A stretch of 64,000 nt of DNA from Streptomyces agglomeratus (GTDB lineage Bacteria; Actinomycetota; Actinomycetes; Streptomycetales; Streptomycetaceae): NCBI RefSeq assembly GCF_001746415.1, contig NZ_MEHJ01000001.1:3307001-3371000 (forward strand). Reading direction: 5' to 3'. The position numbers were made by a program, and so were the translations under genes. Each line of letters opens with the position of its first letter. Positions within the stretch are counted from its first letter, which is position 1. The notes under the pieces were generated by a model. That model saw nothing but the letters and a program-made list of their open reading frames with translations, was not told the DNA's origin and searched no databases. Positions 25,555-33,315 of the stretch are shown one piece after another.

Positions 25555-26358
25555 CTACGCGAACAGCTCCGGTTCCGCCCTGCTGATGCGGCGCCACAGC
25601 GGCTGGTGGTTGATCCACGCGACGAGGTCGCCGCCCAGCTGGTCCCGGGTGGCGACGGCGTCCTTGTGGTCGATCGGCACGGGCCGGCCGGCCGCCTTCG
25701 CGGCGAGCTGGACCTGGCAGCAGCGTTCCATCGCGATGAACCACCAGGCCGCCGCGTCCACCGAGTCCCCGACGGTCAGCAGCCCGTGATTGCGCAGGAT
25801 GACGGCCTTGTGCGGTCCGAGCGCGCCGGCGATCCACCGTCCTTCCTCCTCGTCGACACTGACGCCGGTGTACGCGTCGTACAGGGCGTGGTCCTCGTAA
25901 AAGGCGCACGCCTCCTGGGTGATCGGATCGAGCAGCTCGCCCAGCGCGGACAGCGCGCGGCCGTGGACGGAGTGCGTGTGGGCGACGGCCACGACGTCCG
26001 GCCTGGCCCGGTGCACCTGCGCGTGGACGAGAAACGCCGCCTGGTTGACGTGGCTTCGGCCCTCGACGACCTGGCCCTCGCCGTTGACGAGGATCAGATC
26101 GCTCACGGTCATGTCGGCGAAGGACAGTCCGAAGGGGTTCACCCAGAAGCAGTCGGCGTACTGCGGGTCGCGTGCCGTGATGTGCCCCGAGACGCCTTCC
26201 TCGTACCCGTACTGCCCGAACAGCCTGAGGGCGGCGGCCAGCCGTTCCTTCCGGTACTGGCGCTCTTCGGCGGCGGTCGCGTGGGTGGGCGGCATCGCGA
26301 AGTGCAGCTGCTCGACGGGTACGGGCGCCGGGACGGGCGCGGGTGTCTCGGACGTCAT
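25555..26358 (-). CDS. Class II aldolase/adducin family protein
   Basis: 267 residues. Motifs: GHITARDP, NPFGLSFADMTVSDLILVN, the zinc-binding HTHS (in VAVAHTHSVHGRALS), acid residues in FYEDHALYD, and ILRNHGLLTVG with the third His. These enzymes cleave or epimerise sugar phosphates such as fuculose-1-P, or decarboxylate related hydroxy acids, using Zn2+. The substrate cannot be assigned from context. N-terminus is Pro/Val-rich. ATG 26358 is the only sensible start. Confidence 0.9.
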   Translation of the reverse strand: MTSETPAPVPAPVPVEQLHFAMPPTHATAAEERQYRKERLAAALRLFGQYGYEEGVSGHITARDPQYADCFWVNPFGLSFADMTVSDLILVNGEGQVVEGRSHVNQAAFLVHAQVHRARPDVVAVAHTHSVHGRALSALGELLDPITQEACAFYEDHALYDAYTGVSVDEEEGRWIAGALGPHKAVILRNHGLLTVGDSVDAAAWWFIAMERCCQVQLAAKAAGRPVPIDHKDAVATRDQLGGDLVAWINHQPLWRRISRAEPELFA

Positions 26359-26423
26359 GGAGCGGAAGCTACCGCGCGGTACGGCAGGTGAACAGGGGTC
26401 TGCGGCTTGTCGCGCGCGGGCGG

Positions 26424-27014
26424 CTACAGCTCGTCGATCGCGGACAGGTCGATGTCCACGGAGAAGGGAACCGACAGCTTGAGCCGGTCGTGGTGGATGC
26501 CGACAAGGCCGTACGCCTTGGTGGCGGGGTCGAGTTCGTAGACGTACACGACCGGACGGCCGTCGTCGCCGCGTTCCACTCGCCAGAAGTGGGCGATGCC
26601 TCCCTGGGCGTAGATCTGCGGCTTACGCTCACGGTCCCGCTTCTCCGAGTCGGGTGAGACCACCTCCACCGCGAGGAGCACGTCCTCGGCCCGGTAGTGC
26701 GTCTCCTGCGAGTCGGTCACCGCTGCGGCGCGGATCACCGACACATCCGGCTCGGGGCCCTGCCTCTTGTCGACGACGACGGTCATCTCCCGCCGCACCC
26801 GAAGATCCCTGGGCACTGTCGTGCGCAGGCCTGGGACCAACAGGTCCATCGCCAGAGAGTGGAAACTCCTCTGCGGGCTCACGAAAACCAGGCTCCCGTC
26901 GATCAGCTCGGTGTGCGGCGGGAGGTCGGGCAGCGTCAACAGGTCGTCCACGGTGTAGCCGTCCTGCGGCGGCACCGGCCACGAGATCTCGGTGGGCAGC
27001 GGCTCAGCGGTCAT
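26424..27014 (-). CDS. Uma2 family PD-(D/E)XK nuclease-like protein
   Basis: 196 residues from ATG 27014 with GGGAGGAACC directly upstream. Uma2 pattern: YTVDDLLTLPDLPPHTELIDGSLVFVSPQ, then the active-site Asp in GPEPDVSVI and Glu in LLAVEVVSPDSEKRDRERK, and YAQGGIAHFWRVE. These proteins are numerous and poorly understood in Streptomyces; the fold is restriction-endonuclease-like. All catalytic residues appear intact. Confidence 0.9.
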   Translation of the reverse strand: MTAEPLPTEISWPVPPQDGYTVDDLLTLPDLPPHTELIDGSLVFVSPQRSFHSLAMDLLVPGLRTTVPRDLRVRREMTVVVDKRQGPEPDVSVIRAAAVTDSQETHYRAEDVLLAVEVVSPDSEKRDRERKPQIYAQGGIAHFWRVERGDDGRPVVYVYELDPATKAYGLVGIHHDRLKLSVPFSVDIDLSAIDEL

Positions 27015-27071
27015 GGTTCCTCCCATGGACGGGATTCTCGGGCCTGAGGCCAGCGTACCGAGCGGGTACGA

Positions 27072-27139
27072 CGATGCCGCCGCCCAGACGGATGAGCGAC
27101 GGCATCGGCGTTGACCCCGCACCTACTGAGCGGGGGTCA
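27072..27139 (-). terminator. Stem-loops downstream of guaA
   Basis: CGATGCCG (27072-27079) pairs with CGGCATCG (27100-27107). A second, bulged stem TGACCCCGC/GCGGGGGTCA (27112-27139) overlaps the guaA stop codon. Together they probably end the guaA transcript before the Uma2 gene. Confidence 0.5.
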
Positions 27140-28759
27140 CTCCCACTCGATCGTGCCCGGCGGCTTGCTCGTCACGTCGAGCACCACGCGGTTCACGTCC
27201 GCCACCTCGTTGGTGATGCGGGTGGAGATCTTCGCCAGTACGTCGTACGGCATCCGCGTCCAGTCCGCCGTCATCGCGTCCTCGGACGAGACGGGGCGCA
27301 GGACGATCGGGTGACCGTACGTCCGGCCGTCACCCTGGACGCCCACGGACCGTACGTCCGCCAGCAGCACGACGGGACACTGCCAGATGTCGCGGTCGAG
27401 ACCGGCCGCCGTCAGCTCCTCGCGGGCGATCGCGTCGGCGTCGCGCAGCAGGTCGAGGCGCTCCTTGGTGACCTCGCCGACGATGCGGATACCGAGGCCG
27501 GGGCCGGGGAACGGCTGGCGCTGGACGATCTCCTCGGGGAGGCCGAGCTCCTGGCCGACCATCCGGACCTCGTCCTTGAACAGCTGGCGCAGCGGCTCGA
27601 CGAGCTCGAACTCGATGTCGTCGGGCAGGCCGCCCACGTTGTGGTGGGACTTGATGTTGGCGGTGCCGGTGCCGCCGCCGGACTCGACCACGTCCGGGTA
27701 GAGCGTGCCCTGCACGAGGAACGCGACGTCCTCGCCCTCGGCGCCGGCCTCGGCGACGATCTCCGCCTGGGCCTGCTCGAAGACGCGGATGAACTCGCGG
27801 CCGATGATCTTCCGCTTCTCCTCGGGGTCGGAGACCCCGGCGAGCGCGTTCAGGAAGCGCTCCTGCGCGTCGACGACCTTCAGCTGGACGCCGGTGGCCG
27901 CGACGAAGTCCTTCTCGACCTGCTCGGTCTCGCCCTTGCGCATCAGACCGTGGTCGACGTACACGCAGGTCAGCTGGTCGCCGATGGCCTTCTGCACGAG
28001 CGCGGCGGCGACGGCGGAGTCCACGCCGCCGGACAGGCCGCAGATGGCGCGCTTGGTGCCGACCTGCGCCTGGATGGAGGCGATCTGCTCCTCGACGACG
28101 TTGTGCGTGGTCCAGTCGGGCTCGATGCCCGCGCCCCGGTAGAGGAAGTGCTCCAGGACCTGCTGGCCGTGCGTGGAGTGCATCACCTCGGGGTGGTACT
28201 GCACGCCGTACAGCTTCTTCTCGTCGTTCTCGAAGGCGGCGACCGGCACGACGTCCGTGGACGCGGTGACGGTGAAGCCCTCGGGCGCGGCGGAACAGGC
28301 GTCGCCGTGCGACATCCAGACCGACTGCTCGGTGGGGGTGCCCTCGAAGAGCGTGGAGCCGGCCTTGGAGACGGAGAGCGGAGTACGTCCGTACTCGCGC
28401 GCGCCGTTGTCGTCGACGGCGCCGCCGAGCGTCGTGGCCATCAGCTGGAAGCCGTAGCACATGCCGAAGACCGGAACTCCGGCCTCGAAGATCTCGCGGT
28501 CGAGCGTCGGGGCGCCCTCGGCGTACACGGAGGACGGGCCGCCGGAGAGGATGATCGCCTTCGGGTTCTTGGCCAGCATCTCCGCCACCGGCATGGTGCT
28601 GGGGACGATCTCGCTGTAGACGCGGGCCTCACGGACACGGCGGGCGATGAGCTGGGCGTACTGCGCGCCGAAGTCGACAACGAGGACGGCGTCGGGGGCG
28701 GCGGGGGCACTGCTGGCACGGGGCGGCCTTCCGGCGGTGAAGGGTGTCGGGACTGTCAA
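27137..28759 (-). CDS. guaA: GMP synthase (glutamine-hydrolysing)
   Basis: 540 residues, converting XMP, glutamine and ATP to GMP. Class I amidotransferase domain: [10 protein letters not shown] with nucleophile Cys101, and YHPEV. ATP-pyrophosphatase domain: P-loop [11 protein letters not shown] and [14 protein letters not shown]-synthase dimerisation domain: [17 protein letters not shown] to the C-terminal PPGTIEWE. No ATG or GTG precedes the conserved [10 protein letters not shown] region in frame, so TTG 28759 is the likely start, unusual for a housekeeping gene. Divergent from the chorismate mutase attenuator. Confidence 0.97.
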   Translation of the reverse strand: MTVPTPFTAGRPPRASSAPAAPDAVLVVDFGAQYAQLIARRVREARVYSEIVPSTMPVAEMLAKNPKAIILSGGPSSVYAEGAPTLDREIFEAGVPVFGMCYGFQLMATTLGGAVDDNGAREYGRTPLSVSKAGSTLFEGTPTEQSVWMSHGDACSAAPEGFTVTASTDVVPVAAFENDEKKLYGVQYHPEVMHSTHGQQVLEHFLYRGAGIEPDWTTHNVVEEQIASIQAQVGTKRAICGLSGGVDSAVAAALVQKAIGDQLTCVYVDHGLMRKGETEQVEKDFVAATGVQLKVVDAQERFLNALAGVSDPEEKRKIIGREFIRVFEQAQAEIVAEAGAEGEDVAFLVQGTLYPDVVESGGGTGTANIKSHHNVGGLPDDIEFELVEPLRQLFKDEVRMVGQELGLPEEIVQRQPFPGPGLGIRIVGEVTKERLDLLRDADAIAREELTAAGLDRDIWQCPVVLLADVRSVGVQGDGRTYGHPIVLRPVSSEDAMTADWTRMPYDVLAKISTRITNEVADVNRVVLDVTSKPPGTIEWE

Positions 28760-28831
28760 TTCTAACGGGGGCCCGGCGTTCGCTTCGTCTCACCATACGA
28801 ACCCCGGCGGCGACCGCAGGACGGCTGCGGG

Positions 28832-28837
28832 CATACT
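28832..28837 (+). promoter_or_regulatory. Candidate -10 box of the chorismate mutase leader transcript
   Basis: CATACT ends 6 nt before the leader ATG at 28844 with no ribosome-binding site between, so the transcript would start at or next to the ATG. The match to TANNNT-type boxes is moderate (4 of 6 to TATAAT). Confidence 0.4.
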
Positions 28838-28843
28838 GGCCCC

Positions 28844-28915
28844 ATGCACGAGCAGCTGAGCTTCCTCTTTACCTATGGCACCCGGTCCGACCGGTGCCAT
28901 GGTCGAGCTGCTTGA
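28844..28915 (+). CDS. Candidate leader peptide with Phe/Tyr codons (attenuator of chorismate mutase)
   Basis: A 23-codon ORF, MHEQLSFLFTYGTRSDRCHGR plus two Ala, stop TGA at 28913. Codons 7-11 are Phe-Leu-Phe-Thr-Tyr written TTC CTC TTT ACC TAT; TTT and TAT are rare in this genome, as suits ribosome stalling when charged tRNA-Phe or tRNA-Tyr is scarce. It appears leaderless. It lies 114 nt before the chorismate mutase start and immediately before the stem-loop and terminator described separately. It could instead be a chance ORF, but position, composition and RNA structures agree. Confidence 0.6.
   Translation: MHEQLSFLFTYGTRSDRCHGRAA
28873..28902 (+). promoter_or_regulatory. Attenuator stem-loop 1 overlapping the leader Tyr codon
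   Basis: ATGGCACC and GGT (28875-28886, one bulged C) pair with ACC and GGTGCCAT (28890-28900) around a CCG triloop, extended by a wobble and one more pair. The 3' arm GGTGCC (28893-28898) can alternatively pair with GGCGCC (28938-28943) at the foot of the terminator, giving a candidate antiterminator. Confidence 0.6.
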
Positions 28916-28939
28916 GCTACTGACAAGCGACTTCACAGG

Positions 28940-28977
28940 CGCCCCGGGCCGACAAGGCCCGGGGCGTTCTGTCGTTT
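28940..28977 (+). terminator. Attenuator terminator upstream of chorismate mutase
   Basis: CGCCCCGGGCC (28940-28950), loop GACAA, GGCCCGGGGCG (28956-28966): a perfect 11-bp GC stem followed by the T-rich TTCTGTCGTTT. It lies between the leader stop (28915) and the chorismate mutase start (29030), where an ordinary end-of-gene terminator is not expected because the neighbouring guaA is divergent. Confidence 0.75.
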
Positions 28978-29029
28978 CCGGGCCCGATCGCCCCGGGGGC
29001 CGTACCCTCACCCACCAGGAGTTACGGAC

Positions 29030-29359
29030 ATGAGCACCCCCACCGCCACCGCCACCGCCACCGCCACGGCTGCGAAGACGAGCGCGACCGAGAAGACCGG
29101 TGCCCGCACCGACCAGGCCGCGGACCTGATCGGCAATGCCCGGGAGCGCATCGACTCGCTCGACGACAGGATCATCGGCCTGATCCAGGAACGCATGGCC
29201 GTCTCGGCCGTCATCCAGGAGGCCCGCATGACCTCGGGCGGGCGCCGCGTGAACCTGTCGCGCGAGATGGAGATCCTGGGCCACTACAGGGACGCCCTCG
29301 GAAAGCCCGGCACGGCGCTCGCGATGACGATGCTGGAGCTGTGCCGGGGCCGCATCTGA
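29030..29359 (+). CDS. Monofunctional chorismate mutase (AroQ class)
   Basis: 109 residues; converts chorismate to prephenate, the branch to Phe and Tyr. The helical AroQ core reads ERIDSLDDRIIGLIQERMAV (first active-site Arg/Lys helix), VIQEARMTSGGRRVNLSREMEIL and ALAMTMLELCRGRI. The first ~28 residues are a low-complexity Thr-Ala repeat (ACCGCC hexamers at about 29040-29070) likely disordered. ATG 29030 follows CCAGGAG by 8 nt. It seems to be controlled by the upstream Phe/Tyr leader and terminator, consistent with its position at the aromatic branch point. Confidence 0.93.
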   Translation: MSTPTATATATATAAKTSATEKTGARTDQAADLIGNARERIDSLDDRIIGLIQERMAVSAVIQEARMTSGGRRVNLSREMEILGHYRDALGKPGTALAMTMLELCRGRI

Positions 29360-29589
29360 AACCGCGTCCGGGACGGACCTGAGTTCGGGCGCATCCTCAC
29401 CCGTACGGCGCGTGACCGGGCCCGGCGGAGGTTCGTTGGTTCCGGTGTCCGCACCAGCCAGGGGCGGCGCGAAGGTAGAGAACCACGCGTGGCTCCGCCG
29501 GGGCGTGCGGCGTACTGCACGTACGTCGTGGGACCTCGCCCCGGCGCGTGTGACCGGTCGGCAGGGGACAGCAGCCCGGTCACCCGAGG

Positions 29590-29621
29590 CGGCCGGTTCC
29601 GGGGACGCCCGGAACCGGCCG
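29590..29621. repeat. Perfect 14-bp hairpin
   Basis: GGCCGGTTCCGGG (29591-29603) and its complement (29608-29620), plus one flanking pair, enclose a 4-nt loop. Situated about 230 bp beyond the chorismate mutase stop; could be that gene's distal terminator. Confidence 0.65.
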
Positions 29622-29634
29622 GCCGTGTCCCACG

Positions 29635-29670
29635 GTCCGGCCCGTCCGGCCCGTCCGGCCCGTCCGGCCC
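29635..29670. repeat. Four tandem copies of GTCCGGCCC
   Basis: Exact 9-bp direct repeats at 29635, 29644, 29653 and 29662. Read on the minus strand they give a Gly-Pro-Asp tripeptide repeat within the open frame. Simple slippage repeat or the linker of a decayed gene. Confidence 0.7.
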
Positions 29671-29689
29671 GCCAAGGGTCCAATCCCGT

Positions 29690-29860
29690 CCCGTCATGTC
29701 CCGGATGTCGTCGAAACTGTTGCGCGGCGCGTGGCCCGGCAGCACGATGCGAGGGCAGCCCGCGTACGCCGGGCGGTCGCTGCCCCTGATCGGCACCACC
29801 CCGAGCGCCCTTCGTGCGCCGGGCAGGCCACCGGCGCTCGAAACCAGCGGCGCACCCCCC
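29690..29860 (-). pseudogene. Possible DUF397-like gene remnant
   Basis: The minus strand reads APLVSSAGG...GVVPIRGSDRP...PRIVLPGHAPRNSFDDIRD with codon third positions mostly G/C, unlike the surrounding noise. The VPxRxS and hydrophobic-x-x-x-P/W-x-x-F spacing resembles DUF397 proteins of the helix-turn-helix/DUF397 regulator pairs. No start codon lies close upstream, no HTH partner is present, and the frame runs into the GPD repeat. Weak evidence. Confidence 0.27.
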
Positions 29861-30154
29861 GGCGCCGCCCCCGCGGCACCGGCGCTGCCCTGACGCCGGT
29901 GCTGACGGCCCGGGGCCCCGTGGATCTCCCCCGTCCGCGGGGCCCTTCGCCGCGGCCCGAAGCGGTGCGGCGGGCGAGGTCGACGAAGCGCATGTGACGG
30001 ACGCCACATAAGAAACGCGTGAGGTTCCGGGCAACCCTTTACGCCGGTCACAGGTCATCCATGCGAACCAACGGCCACCCGTGCACCCCCACTCACGGCG
30101 GCCCTCACATCTCGTATCGCCGTCCCGCGGTACGCCAGACTTTCTGAGGTCTAC

Positions 30155-31384
30155 ATGAAGCTTCGCCGCGCCATGGCCCTTGCGGCCGCGACGGCCGTCA
30201 TAGCTCCTGCCGCTTTCCTGGCTGCGCCGGCCGCGTACGCAGAGGGTGACCCCGCTTCCACCACGCAGACGGAGACGACCGACCCGGGCCAGACGGACCC
30301 CGCGGCCGAGACCGACCCGGTCACCGACCCCGACGCCGAGACCGACCCGGCGACGGACCCCGAGACCGACCCCGAGACGGACCCGGCCACGGACCCGGAG
30401 ACCGACCCGGCCACCGACCCCGAGACCGACCCGGCCACTGACCCGGCCACGGACCCGGAGACCGACCCGGTCACGGACCCGGAGACGGACCCCGTCACGG
30501 ACCCGGCCACGGACCCGGAGACCGACCCGGCCACCGACCCGGAGACGGACCCCGTCACGGACCCGGAGACCGACCCGGTCACGGACCCGGAGACGGACCC
30601 GGCCACCGACCCGGAGACCGACCCGGGCGAGGAGGACCCCTCCACCGACCCCGGTGAGGAGGACCCCTCCCTCGACCCCGAGGAGGGCGAGGAGCCGATC
30701 TGCGAAGAGGCCTCCATCCAGGTCACCCTCGGCGGCTTCCCGAACAAGATCGTCGCGGGCAGCGGCTGGAAGAACTTCACGTTCAACGTGGAGAACACCG
30801 GTGAGAACGACATCGACAGCCTGGGCGTCTACACCGTCGCCACGTACCTCGACTCGGCGGGCGACGAGGACAAGCTCGTCGACAAGTACGCCCACTTCGA
30901 GTACAAGGACCCCGAGTCCGGCCAGTGGGTCAACGACCTGGACGGAACCGGGTTCAACAACGGCTTCTTCTTCGGCGAGTTCGCGCTCGACGCCGGCCAG
31001 AAGGTCAGCATCGATCTCCGCGTGATGATCGACAGCGGCGCGCCCGCGGGTGACGGCCTGGCGATCGCCGCCGGTGGTTACGACAACGGCGCCGAGGACG
31101 AGACGTACAAGTGCTTCGAGAACGGGAACGTCTACCCGTTCGCCGTCGTCAAGGCCGGTACCAAGCCGGGCCCCGTCGAGGACTCGAAGCCCAGTGGCCA
31201 GAAGCCCCCGGCCGACATCAAGCCGCAGGGTGACGTCCGGGCGATCCCGGTCACCGGCAACCTCGCCGAGACGGGTTCCTCCTCGGTCCTGCCGACCATC
31301 GGCATCGTCGGTGGCATCGCCATCGTCGCCGGCGCGGGTGTCGTCTTCGCGATGAAGCGCCGCAAGGACGACGCGATCGCGTAA
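30155..31384 (+). CDS. Sortase-anchored surface protein with long Asp-Pro-Thr repeat (LAETG)
   Basis: 409 residues. A signal peptide (cleavage after AAPAAYA, about residue 28) is followed by about 130 residues built from TDPET/TDPAT/TDPVT units, highly acidic and extended. A beta-rich folded domain follows at about 185-335 (ICEEASIQVTLGGFPNKIV...ETYKCFENG, two Cys that may form a disulphide). The sorting signal is LAETG at 370-374, then a membrane helix and RRKDDAIA. LAETG is the class E sortase motif used in Streptomyces aerial growth. Ribosome site GAGG 5 nt before ATG 30155. No sortase gene is in the window. Confidence 0.92.
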   Translation: MKLRRAMALAAATAVIAPAAFLAAPAAYAEGDPASTTQTETTDPGQTDPAAETDPVTDPDAETDPATDPETDPETDPATDPETDPATDPETDPATDPATDPETDPVTDPETDPVTDPATDPETDPATDPETDPVTDPETDPVTDPETDPATDPETDPGEEDPSTDPGEEDPSLDPEEGEEPICEEASIQVTLGGFPNKIVAGSGWKNFTFNVENTGENDIDSLGVYTVATYLDSAGDEDKLVDKYAHFEYKDPESGQWVNDLDGTGFNNGFFFGEFALDAGQKVSIDLRVMIDSGAPAGDGLAIAAGGYDNGAEDETYKCFENGNVYPFAVVKAGTKPGPVEDSKPSGQKPPADIKPQGDVRAIPVTGNLAETGSSSVLPTIGIVGGIAIVAGAGVVFAMKRRKDDAIA

Positions 31385-31404
31385 CAACGCACCGCGCGCA
31401 AAGC

Positions 31405-31446
31405 GGAGAAGGCGCTGCACTCGGAGGGGGGTGCAGCGCCTTTTCC
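31405..31446. terminator. Strong bidirectional intrinsic terminator
   Basis: GGCGCTGCAC (31411-31420) and GTGCAGCGCC (31431-31440) with loop TCGGAGGGGG, extended outward by GGAGAA/TTTTCC. T-tract on the plus strand (31441-31444) and matching A-rich side serve both the surface-protein gene and the convergent GMC oxidoreductase. Confidence 0.92.
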
Positions 31447-31457
31447 GTGCTCGGGCG

Positions 31458-33287
31458 CTACTTCTTCGGCGGAATCGCCGGCATGCCGAGGAACGGCAGC
31501 CGCAGCGCGCCGAAAGCCTCCTGCGGCACCGCCGGTGCCTTCGGCTCGATCGCCGCCAGGCGCTCGTAGGCCGCGCCCTGCGCCGGGCGGACGTCCGGCT
31601 CGCCCTTGTTGGGCCAGTACGACATGGCCCGCTCCGCCTGCGCGGTGATCGTCAGTGACGGGTTGACGCCCAGGTTCGCCGAGACCGCCGAGCCGTCGAC
31701 GACCGAGATGCCCGGGTGCCCGTACAGCCGGTGGTACGGGTCGATGACGCCCTGCTCCGCCGAGGCGCCGATCGCGCAGCCGCCGAGGAAGTGCGCGGTC
31801 AGCGGTGTGCCCATGAGCTCGCCTATGTTGCTGCCCGCGAAGCCGTTGATCTCTTCGGCGAGGATCGTCGCGGCGCGCGCCGCCTCGGGGATCTGCTTCG
31901 GGTTCGGGGCGCCGTGTCCCGGGCGGGCGGTGAGCAGGCCCTTCCCGATGCCGCCCGGCTTGCGGTGCGTCGTCAGGGAGTTGTCCAGCGACTGCATGAC
32001 GAGGCCGATGATCGTCTTCTCCGACCAGCGGTAGTTGGAGAGCGACCGCAAGGTCAGCACGGGGTGTCGCGCGACGTTGCCGAGCCATCCCAGGGCGCGC
32101 GGGAACTTCTCGGCGTACGGGACCTGGAGGATGGACATCGCGCCCATCGCGTTGGAGCCCCTGCCGTAGCGGACCGGCTCGATGTGGGTGTTGGCGTCGG
32201 GGTGGATCGAGGACGTGATGGCGACGCCCCGGGTGAAGTCGGCCTTCGGCGCGCCGTGCTTCTTGCGGTAGCGGCGGTTCGTGGTCTGCGAGCCGACGAG
32301 GGCCTCGGAGTTGGTACGGGTCAGTTCGCCGAGCTTCGCGGAGACGCGCGGCAGGTCGCCCCGGTCCTTCATGGTGTGCAGGAGCGTCTGCGTGCCGTAC
32401 GTACCGGCGGCCACGACGACCTGGCGGGCGCGCAGGACGCGCGGGGCGGTCTTGCGGCGGGCGTCGGTGGGAACGGTGGCGACGCGGTAGCCGCCGTCCG
32501 GGTGCTCGGCGAGGCCGACGACGGACGTCATGGGGTGGATCACGGCGCCGGCCTTCTCGGCCAGGTAGAGGTAGTTCTCGTTCAGGGTGTTCTTCGCACC
32601 GTGCCGGCAGCCGGTCATGCACTCGCCGCATTCGGTGCAGGCTCTGCGGGACGGGCCCGCACCCCCGAAGTACGGGTCGGGAACCTCCGCGCCGGGCCGG
32701 GCCGTTGTCTCACCGTCGGCGTCCTTGCCGTCGCCGTAGAAGACACCGACCGGCGCCATGTGGAACGTGTCGCCCACCCCCATGGCCTCGGCGGTCGCCT
32801 TCAGGTGGACGTCGGACGGCGTCATGGTCGGGTTCAGGCGCACCCCGAGCATGCGCCTGGCCTGGTCGTAGTACGGGGCGAGTTCGTCCTGCCAGTCGGT
32901 GATGTCGGCCCACTGCCGGTCCTGGAAGAAGGGAGCGGGGGGTACGTAGAGCGTGTTGGCGTAGTTGAGGGAGCCGCCTCCCACCCCCGCGCCCGCCAGG
33001 ACCATGACGTTCCCGAGCAGGTGCACGCGCTGGATGCCGAACAGGCCGAGCGCGGGTGCCCACAGGTAGTTCTTGATGTCCCAGGAAGTCTTGGGCAGGG
33101 TCTCGCGGGTGAAGCGGCGGCCCGCTTCGAGGACGCCGACGCGGTAGCCCTTCTCCGTCAGGCGCAGCGCGGAGACGGACCCGCCGAAGCCGGACCCGAC
33201 CACGATGACGTCGTAGTCGTACCCGGCGTCGTCGTGCGCGGAATCACCCGCAGCCTCCTGGCTGCGGACAGAGCTCTCCTGTGACAT
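31458..33287 (-). CDS. GMC-type oxidoreductase (cholesterol-oxidase-like) with Cys cluster
   Basis: 609 residues. The FAD-binding motif VIVVGSGFGGSVSALRLTEKGYRVGVLEAG lies at the N-terminus, with VLAGAGVGGGSLNYANTLY next. The cluster CTECGECMTGC (spacing C-x2-C-x2-C-x3-C) suggests an iron-sulfur-like site. The C-terminal substrate domain has HFLGGCAIG and HPGISVVDGSAVSANLGVNPSLTI. Relatives oxidise sterols or other alcohols with FAD. It starts 28 nt after the succinate-semialdehyde dehydrogenase stop with GAGGAG upstream, so the two are one operon. True substrate unknown. Confidence 0.92.
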   Translation of the reverse strand: MSQESSVRSQEAAGDSAHDDAGYDYDVIVVGSGFGGSVSALRLTEKGYRVGVLEAGRRFTRETLPKTSWDIKNYLWAPALGLFGIQRVHLLGNVMVLAGAGVGGGSLNYANTLYVPPAPFFQDRQWADITDWQDELAPYYDQARRMLGVRLNPTMTPSDVHLKATAEAMGVGDTFHMAPVGVFYGDGKDADGETTARPGAEVPDPYFGGAGPSRRACTECGECMTGCRHGAKNTLNENYLYLAEKAGAVIHPMTSVVGLAEHPDGGYRVATVPTDARRKTAPRVLRARQVVVAAGTYGTQTLLHTMKDRGDLPRVSAKLGELTRTNSEALVGSQTTNRRYRKKHGAPKADFTRGVAITSSIHPDANTHIEPVRYGRGSNAMGAMSILQVPYAEKFPRALGWLGNVARHPVLTLRSLSNYRWSEKTIIGLVMQSLDNSLTTHRKPGGIGKGLLTARPGHGAPNPKQIPEAARAATILAEEINGFAGSNIGELMGTPLTAHFLGGCAIGASAEQGVIDPYHRLYGHPGISVVDGSAVSANLGVNPSLTITAQAERAMSYWPNKGEPDVRPAQGAAYERLAAIEPKAPAVPQEAFGALRLPFLGMPAIPPKK

Positions 33288-33315
33288 GGGCGCTCCTCGT
33301 CGAAAAGGGCTGGGA

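Larger units (their letters stand above)
29360..30154. other. 795-bp region without a convincing gene
   Basis: It contains a strong hairpin (29590-29621), four 9-bp direct repeats (29635-29670), a possible DUF397-like fragment on the minus strand (29690-29860), and the promoter/leader of the surface-protein gene at its right end. Open frames across it are Pro/Arg/Gly-rich composition artefacts. Confidence 0.6.

Noticed and set aside
29489..29893. Plus-strand ORF in the 795-bp gap
   Set aside because: Low-complexity Gly-Pro-Ser content from the 9-bp repeats, no ribosome site, no recognisable family.
30290..30640. CRISPR-like repeat array
   Set aside because: The periodicity is the in-frame Asp-Pro-Thr protein repeat with no spacers; no cas genes anywhere in the window.
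28790..31420. 876-codon minus-strand open frame across the chorismate mutase and surface-protein genes
   Set aside because: Its Val-Gly-Arg repeats are the complement of the Asp-Pro-Thr repeat; no domain and it overlaps two well-supported genes.
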